A stretch of DNA of 10,637 bases, from the NCBI GenBank assembly GCA_017848155.1, contig JAGAKC010000177.1:1-10637 (forward strand), in the 5' to 3' direction. Source of the DNA: Oscillospiraceae bacterium (GTDB taxonomy: Bacteria; Bacillota; Clostridia; Oscillospirales; Ruminococcaceae). Under the pieces are notes generated by a model. The model saw only the letters and a program-made list of their open reading frames with translations, did no database searches and had not been told where the DNA came from. Position 1 is the stretch's first letter. Each line of letters opens with the position of its first letter. Positions 5,713 through 10,637 of the stretch are shown in pieces. The position numbers were made by a program, and so were the translations under genes.

Positions 5713-5716
5713 GGAG
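5713..5716 (+). promoter_or_regulatory. Ribosome binding site fixing the DUF58 start
   Basis: GGAG at 5713-5716 lies nine bases before ATG 5726. The earlier in-frame ATG at 5711 contains part of this motif and has no upstream site at usable spacing. The ATG at 5717 is too close to it. The site therefore favours 5726. Confidence 0.55.
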
Positions 5717-5725
5717 ATGATCGTT

Positions 5726-6835
5726 ATGGCAGGTATCGTCGCCGCCGTGCTGGTAGCGCAGTACCTGATATACAAGAACCTCGGACTTAAGAACGTCACG
5801 TATAAGCTGACCATCAGCAAGAACGAAGCATTCGAGAATGACGAGATAGAGGTCATCGAGGAGATAGAAAACAACAAATGGCTTCCGCTGCCGTGGATGC
5901 GCAGTGAGATAAGCTGCTCACGGTGGCTCAGCTTTTATGGCGGCTCGCAGAGCGTTGGCAAGGATGCGCAGAAGGGACTTGTTTCCGGTGTGTTCATGCT
6001 TAAAGGTCATCAGAAGCTGCGCCGTACATGGCGTGTAAGGTGTGAAAAGCGTGGTGTATTCCGTATCGAGGATATCACGCTCTCCGTAAGTGACCTTTTC
6101 GGACTTGTGAAGCCGTCGATGATGTTCAGGACGCAGGAGGAGATATGTGTGCTTCCGTCGCCCTGTGACATGCAGATGAACGGACTTTCCACAGAGGAAT
6201 TTATGGGAGAGCAGTCGGTGCAGAGGTTCATACTACCCGATCCGTTCATGATAAGCGGCGCAAAGGAGTACACGGGCAGAGAGCCTATGAACAGGATACA
6301 CTGGGCGCAGAGTGCAAGGACATCGTCACTGATGGTGTACAATAACGAGTTCACGACAGAGCGCAGGATGCTTGTGCTGCTCAACATGCAGCGTGTACAG
6401 GCTGATGAAAGCATACGCCTTTCCGTTACGGCGCTCGAAGCGCAGATAAAGGCGGCTGCGTTTGCGCTGGACTATTGCTACAGGGAGCATATTGCGGTCG
6501 GCTTTGCGATAAACGGTGCGGACAGTATCGTTATCCCTGCCGCAGAGGGCTACGAGCATACGCTTGGTATCGTGAGGATGCTTGCACGGCTCAGAAACAG
6601 GTGCGGCTGCCACATCGACGAGTTTGTTGACAGACTTGACATGTCGCAGTATACCGATATCATCTTTATAACCGACTTTGTAAGCGACAAGTGCGGTGAG
6701 CTTATGCGCCGCCTTATGCAGAGCGGCAAAAGAGCTGTACTGTTCTCGAATGAGATAGACGAAACAGGCTACTGCTGCGTCTGCCATGTGCCGAGGACAC
6801 GGACATATCCGAATGAAAGCGGTGATGACGAATGA
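5726..6835 (+). CDS. DUF58 domain-containing protein, MoxR partner
   Basis: This 369-residue protein (from ATG 5726; a start at 5711 would add five residues) begins with a short hydrophobic segment, residues 2-16, likely a single membrane anchor. A beta-rich region follows with the family phrase CEKRGVFRIEDITLSVSDLFGLVKPS at 106-131. The DUF58 signature is REPMNRIHWAQSARTSSLMVYNNE at 185-208. After that a von Willebrand A-like fold would be expected, with a central strand near DIIFITDFVS at 311-320. The usual DxSxS metal site is absent: the matching strand reads LVLLNMQRVQADES (216-229). DUF58 proteins pair with MoxR ATPases, and the gene starts 19 bases after MoxR. Its last four bases overlap the next start codon. 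The biochemical role is not established. Confidence 0.88.
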   Translation: MAGIVAAVLVAQYLIYKNLGLKNVTYKLTISKNEAFENDEIEVIEEIENNKWLPLPWMRSEISCSRWLSFYGGSQSVGKDAQKGLVSGVFMLKGHQKLRRTWRVRCEKRGVFRIEDITLSVSDLFGLVKPSMMFRTQEEICVLPSPCDMQMNGLSTEEFMGEQSVQRFILPDPFMISGAKEYTGREPMNRIHWAQSARTSSLMVYNNEFTTERRMLVLLNMQRVQADESIRLSVTALEAQIKAAAFALDYCYREHIAVGFAINGADSIVIPAAEGYEHTLGIVRMLARLRNRCGCHIDEFVDRLDMSQYTDIIFITDFVSDKCGELMRRLMQSGKRAVLFSNEIDETGYCCVCHVPRTRTYPNESGDDE

Positions 6836-8136
6836 ATGTGACGACATTAAAATGTGTTTCTGTCATCGGGCAGTTTCTTTCGGTCTTTCCGTTTGTCGTC
6901 CTGTGCGAGGGCGTAGGCTACGGCAGGTTTACGTGGTGGCATTATGCTGCGTTATACGGAGCATTTGCGGTGTTCTACCTCATAGGACGGCTGTGTGCGG
7001 ATTGGGCGCTTAGTCCTGCACGCTCACGCAGCTTCCGTCCGAAAGCAATATTCCTGTCAAAGGCTGCTATCGCAGTTCCTCTGCTGATATTCCTGCTGGT
7101 CGTGGCAGCGTTGCAGTGGTCGAGCGGACTTCTTATCTACGCTCTGCCTGCGGCGGTCATAATGTACTATGGCGGATATAGCACCAGCGGCAAGGAATAC
7201 GCTGATATATTTACACGTGGCTGGTTTGCGCTGTTTTTTGTGACGGCGGTGCTGACATCTGTGCTGCTGTGGCTCACGCATAATGATGCGGTAAAGGGCG
7301 CAGGCGGCTTTCAGCTCTGCTTTTCCTTCGGAGTGCTGATAGTGATATCTGCTGTGCTGACCAACCAGACGAATATAGACATGTGTACTCATCAGAGAGA
7401 TGCAGGTAAGACGGTGCTGCCAAAGGGACTTCGCAGCTACAACGGAGCACTGGTGGCAGCTGTCGTGACCGTGATAGTTGCGCTGTGCCTTTTTGCGGCT
7501 CCTGCCGCACGGCTGATAACGTGGCTCATAAAGCAGCTGCTTATTTGGCTGCTGTCGCTTATCCAGGGTACAAGACCCGAGGCTGTGGACGATATACTGT
7601 CAGGAACAGGTAACGGCGCAGGAGTTGATGTTGATGTAAACAGCAACCTGCTTGCAAACCTGCTCAGCATCCTGCTGTTCGTTGGTATTGGAGTGCTGCT
7701 CATAGCTCTCAGAAGGCACATCATCAGCTTTTTCCGTGAGCTTGTCGCTCCGCTCTTCCGTGTTAAGGAGGAGTACAGCGAGGCTGCGTTCACAGATGAA
7801 TTGAGTAACACAACAGGCGCTTTTTCCGAGCGGCTTCCTCGCCACAGACGTGAGCAGCAGCTTTATAAGCTCTATCGCAGGGAGAGCGACCCTGTAAAGA
7901 AATACAGAACAGGCTACAGCTTTATGCTGCTGCGCCTGAACGATACGGCGTTTCCGCCTGTTGACACAGACAATACCGATATACATGCCGTAAAAGGCGA
8001 GAAAGGCTTCAGGAATGAAGATGTAAAGCGCATAGTAAGTACTTATAATGATGTACGCTACAGCGGACGTGTTCCTGATGCAGACGAGCTTGAATTTGAG
8101 GCAATGTTTATTGAGGAGATAAGGAGAAGGATATGA
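6832..8136 (+). CDS. DUF4129-like multispanning membrane protein
   Basis: This 434-residue protein follows DUF58 with an ATGA overlap. Hydrophobic helices lie near residues 8-25, 36-53, 75-93, 98-114, 129-148, 158-176, 204-225 and 227-245, with one more at 274-293. The cytosolic C-terminal part (about 330-434) has the look of a DUF4129 tail: YRRESDPVKKYRTGY at 347-362, then NDVRYSGRVPDADELE at 406-421. In many Firmicutes the third gene of this module encodes a membrane protein with a large extracytoplasmic transglutaminase-like domain between helices and a DUF4129 tail. Here the outside part between helices eight and nine is only about 28 residues (246-273), so the transglutaminase domain is missing. 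The function is unknown. It is read with DUF58 and MetH by overlapping start/stop codons. Confidence 0.72.
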   Translation: MNVTTLKCVSVIGQFLSVFPFVVLCEGVGYGRFTWWHYAALYGAFAVFYLIGRLCADWALSPARSRSFRPKAIFLSKAAIAVPLLIFLLVVAALQWSSGLLIYALPAAVIMYYGGYSTSGKEYADIFTRGWFALFFVTAVLTSVLLWLTHNDAVKGAGGFQLCFSFGVLIVISAVLTNQTNIDMCTHQRDAGKTVLPKGLRSYNGALVAAVVTVIVALCLFAAPAARLITWLIKQLLIWLLSLIQGTRPEAVDDILSGTGNGAGVDVDVNSNLLANLLSILLFVGIGVLLIALRRHIISFFRELVAPLFRVKEEYSEAAFTDELSNTTGAFSERLPRHRREQQLYKLYRRESDPVKKYRTGYSFMLLRLNDTAFPPVDTDNTDIHAVKGEKGFRNEDVKRIVSTYNDVRYSGRVPDADELEFEAMFIEEIRRRI

Positions 8137-10496
8137 CATTCAGAGAATTACTTGAAAGCGACCGCCCTATACTTTTTGACGGAGCTATGGGCACTATGCT
8201 TCAGCGCAGCGGACTGAAGCTCGGCGGACTTCCCGAGGAGCTTAATTTTACTGCGCCCGAGCTTATCACGGATATCCACCGTCAATACATCAAGGCAGGC
8301 GCCATGGCGATATATACGAACACCTTTGGTGCAAACTGCCATAAGCTTCAGAACAGCAGATACACTGTAAAAGAGGTCATCGAAAAGGCTATCGGGCTTG
8401 CACGAAAGGCGGCAGAGGGCACGGATGTACTGGTGGGTCTTGATGTAGGCTCTATAGGCAGGATGCTCCGACCCACAGGCGATATGCCGATAGACGAAGC
8501 ATACGAGGCTTTCAAAGAGGTCATGCTTGCAGGCAGAGGTGCGGACTTCATCGCAATAGAAACGATGACAGACCTTATGGAGATAAAAACAGCGCTCCTT
8601 GCCGCAAAGGAGAATACAGACCTGCCCGTTATCTGTACCATGTCCTTTGAGCAGAATATGCGTACCTTTACAGGCTGTTCAGCAGCTTCGATGGCGATAA
8701 CGCTGTCGTCACTGGGCGCTGACGCTGTAGGAATGAACTGTTCACTTGGTCCTGCGGAGGCTATGCCGATCGTTGAGGAGATACTGAAATGGTCGTCTGT
8801 TCCTGTTATGATAAGACCGAATGCAGGACTTCCTGACCCAAAGACCAATGAATACAGCATAACACCCTCGGAATATGCAGATATCATGGCGACCATCGCC
8901 GATAAGGGAGTTAAGCTCTTTGGCGGCTGCTGCGGTACATCGCCCGAGTTCATCGAAGCAGTATCGAAAAAGCTGAGCGGAAGAAAGTGTGTGTTCACAA
9001 GACCGCAGATACCTGCGGCAGTGTGCAGCGCTTCGACTGTCGTGGAGCTTGATACGGTGCGTATCATCGGTGAAAGGATTAATCCCACGGGCAAAAAACT
9101 GTTCAAGGAAGCGCTGAAGCGCCGTGACCTTGACTACATCATGCGTCAGGCGATAGAGCAGACAGATGCAGGTGCAGAGATACTTGACGTAAATGTGGGA
9201 CTTCCCGATATCGACGAAAAGGAAATGATGCTTGCGGCAGTGGACGCTGTACAGTCGGTGACAGACGCTCCGCTTCAGATAGACACCACGGAGCTTCCTG
9301 TGCTTGAAGCAGCGCTGAGAGTGGTTTCGGGAAAGCCGATAGTTAACTCTGTAAACGGCGAGGATGAAAAGCTTGACACAGTGCTTCCGCTCGTAAAGAA
9401 ATACGGCGCTGCTGTGGTGGGTCTGACGCTGGACGAAAACGGGATACCCAAGTCTGCCGAGGAACGCTTCGCAATCGCCGAGAAGATATTGTCACGTGCT
9501 CTCGCTTATGGAATACCGAAGCAGGATGTGTATATCGACTGCCTTACTCTCACCGCTTCCGCAGAGCAGGACGGCGCAGCTGAAACGCTCAGAGCGGTCC
9601 GCATGGTCAGGGAGAAGCTTGGTCTTAAAACTGTTCTCGGTGTGTCGAATATCTCGTTCGGTCTGCCGAACAGGGAGCTTGTAAATTCCACGTTCCTTAC
9701 AATGGCTATGACAAACGGTCTTGACCTGCCGATAATCAATCCGAATATTGCGTCCATGTCAGGTGCTGTAAGAGCGTTCAGGCTCCTTACAGGATATGAC
9801 AGGAACGGAACAGATTACATCGCATGCTATGCAAACGAAGCGGCAAAGGCTGCACCTGCTGCGGTGAATGAGGTGGACATCGCATATGCCGTGGCAGGCG
9901 GACTGAAGGCAGAGTGCGCTGCGGCTGCGGAGCGGCTGTTGTCCTCGGGTACTGACCCCATGACGATAATCAACGAGCACCTTATACCTGCGCTGGATAC
10001 GGCAGGCGAGAGGTTTGAAAAGGGCAGCATCTTCCTGCCGCAGCTTATCCAGTCCGCAGGTGCTGCACAGGCAGCCTTTGACGTTATCAAAAGAACGATA
10101 GCCGAAAAGGGCGGTGAAGCCGAGTCACGTGGCAGGGTAGTGCTTGCAACGGTAAAGGGCGACATTCACGACATCGGCAAGAACATCGTGAAAACGCTGC
10201 TTGAAAACTACGGATTTGAGGTCATCGACCTCGGAAAGGACGTAGACCATCAGGCAGTCGTTGACGCAGCGATAAAGTACGATGTGCGTCTGGTTGGTCT
10301 GTCCGCACTCATGACCACAACGCTGAAGAGCATGGAAACGACTATCGCTCTGCTGAGAGAAAACAACGTGGATTGCAGGATAGTTGTAGGCGGTGCGGTG
10401 CTTACTCCCGACTATGCGGAGAAGATAGGCGCTGACTTCTATGCAAAGGATACAAAGGAAACTGTCGATATAGCCAAAAAGGTCTATACCGAATAA
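8133..10496 (+). CDS. metH: Cobalamin-dependent methionine synthase, MetH type without reactivation domain
   Basis: This 787-residue cytosolic enzyme should transfer a methyl group from methyltetrahydrofolate through cobalamin to homocysteine, making methionine. Domains in order: a homocysteine-binding barrel (about 1-285) opening with ILFDGAMGTMLQ, with zinc cysteines C203 in GMNCSLG and C266/C267 in GGCCGT; a pterin-binding barrel (about 308-560) starting IIGERINPTGKKL with DVNVGLPDIDE; a four-helix cobalamin cap (about 580-655); and a B12-binding domain with GDIHDIGKNI at 676-685, where H679 is the lower axial ligand, then SALMTTTL and VVGGAVLT. The C-terminal AdoMet-binding reactivation domain of E. 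coli MetH (about 1,200 residues) is absent, as is common in Clostridia, where a separate activation protein may serve. The start overlaps the DUF4129-like stop by four bases. No cobalamin or SAM riboswitch precedes it. The link to the MoxR module is unexplained. Confidence 0.93.
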   Translation: MTFRELLESDRPILFDGAMGTMLQRSGLKLGGLPEELNFTAPELITDIHRQYIKAGAMAIYTNTFGANCHKLQNSRYTVKEVIEKAIGLARKAAEGTDVLVGLDVGSIGRMLRPTGDMPIDEAYEAFKEVMLAGRGADFIAIETMTDLMEIKTALLAAKENTDLPVICTMSFEQNMRTFTGCSAASMAITLSSLGADAVGMNCSLGPAEAMPIVEEILKWSSVPVMIRPNAGLPDPKTNEYSITPSEYADIMATIADKGVKLFGGCCGTSPEFIEAVSKKLSGRKCVFTRPQIPAAVCSASTVVELDTVRIIGERINPTGKKLFKEALKRRDLDYIMRQAIEQTDAGAEILDVNVGLPDIDEKEMMLAAVDAVQSVTDAPLQIDTTELPVLEAALRVVSGKPIVNSVNGEDEKLDTVLPLVKKYGAAVVGLTLDENGIPKSAEERFAIAEKILSRALAYGIPKQDVYIDCLTLTASAEQDGAAETLRAVRMVREKLGLKTVLGVSNISFGLPNRELVNSTFLTMAMTNGLDLPIINPNIASMSGAVRAFRLLTGYDRNGTDYIACYANEAAKAAPAAVNEVDIAYAVAGGLKAECAAAAERLLSSGTDPMTIINEHLIPALDTAGERFEKGSIFLPQLIQSAGAAQAAFDVIKRTIAEKGGEAESRGRVVLATVKGDIHDIGKNIVKTLLENYGFEVIDLGKDVDHQAVVDAAIKYDVRLVGLSALMTTTLKSMETTIALLRENNVDCRIVVGGAVLTPDYAEKIGADFYAKDTKETVDIAKKVYTE

Positions 10497-10502
10497 TACT
10501 AC

Positions 10503-10527
10503 GGGCGTGCAGAATATCTGTGCGCCC
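10503..10527 (+). terminator. U-poor hairpin after metH, possible terminator
   Basis: Eleven bases from 10503 pair with the eleven ending at 10527 around an ATA loop; nine pairs are Watson-Crick and two are G-U. The stem begins seven bases after the metH stop. What follows (CTTCAGTTGTCC) has no T run, so the structure may stabilise the 3' end or terminate only weakly. It is symmetric enough to fold in either direction. Confidence 0.5.
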
Positions 10528-10601
10528 CTTCAGTTGTCCTGAAAAGATGTAAATTGTACATAATAACTAATACATACAGAAATATTAGGTCAAAGCACAG
10601 A

Positions 10602-10630
10602 TTGACATAACGGTGCTGATGTGATAAAAT
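10602..10630 (+). promoter_or_regulatory. Strong promoter for a gene beyond the right edge
   Basis: A perfect TTGACA (10602-10607), a 17-base spacer and TAAAAT (10625-10630) lie at the end of the window. Transcription would start near 10637. No gene start is visible, so the target is outside. The 70 bases before it are AT-rich and hold no gene. Confidence 0.8.
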
Positions 10631-10637
10631 AAGAATA

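Noticed and set aside
8348..9106. A 252-codon open frame on the minus strand inside metH
   Set aside because: It lies opposite the homocysteine-binding domain, is rich in Ser and Ile as antisense shadows often are, and has no promoter or ribosome binding site.

Overview
The window looks like a chromosomal segment from a Gram-positive anaerobe of the class Clostridia, most likely a Ruminococcus-type member of the Oscillospiraceae. This rests on strong AGGAGG-type ribosome binding sites, frequent ATA isoleucine codons, moderate GC, a TM1266-family regulator typical of [FeFe]-hydrogenase organisms, and a cobalamin-dependent methionine synthase without its reactivation domain. The genus is an inference. 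No mobile element, CRISPR array or prophage gene was seen.

Left end, minus strand (1-489). A promoter with perfect -35 and -10 hexamers drives a leader of about 150 nt, then a short TM1266-family gene. A second start codon at position 11 probably opens the next gene, which is cut by the window edge. The leader holds an intrinsic terminator between promoter and gene. This is the layout of a riboswitch or attenuator, and it is the most interesting element here.

tRNA block, plus strand (534-819). A second perfect promoter fires the other way into tRNA-Thr(GGT), a terminator-like hairpin, tRNA-Ser(TGA) and a second strong terminator. The two divergent promoters share an A-rich purine tract.

ADP-ribosylglycohydrolase pair (844-2208). 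A DraG/ARH-like hydrolase overlaps the start of a cysteine-rich DUF6125-like protein by 11 bases. The pair ends in a clear terminator.

Long plus-strand gene run (2259-10527). Seven genes follow with gaps of 37 bases or less, or with 4-base ATGA overlaps: a 55-residue unknown protein, an EamA-like membrane protein, a MATE efflux transporter, a MoxR AAA+ ATPase, a DUF58 protein, a DUF4129-like membrane protein and a MetH-type methyltransferase. They are probably one transcript from a promoter near 2259-2287. MoxR, DUF58 and the DUF4129-like protein form the familiar MoxR/DUF58 module. Its role is usually thought to be chaperone-like assembly or envelope function, but is not defined in this lineage. 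MetH is tied to the module by a start/stop overlap, although no functional link is obvious. A U-poor hairpin follows metH, and a third near-consensus promoter at the right edge starts a gene outside the window.
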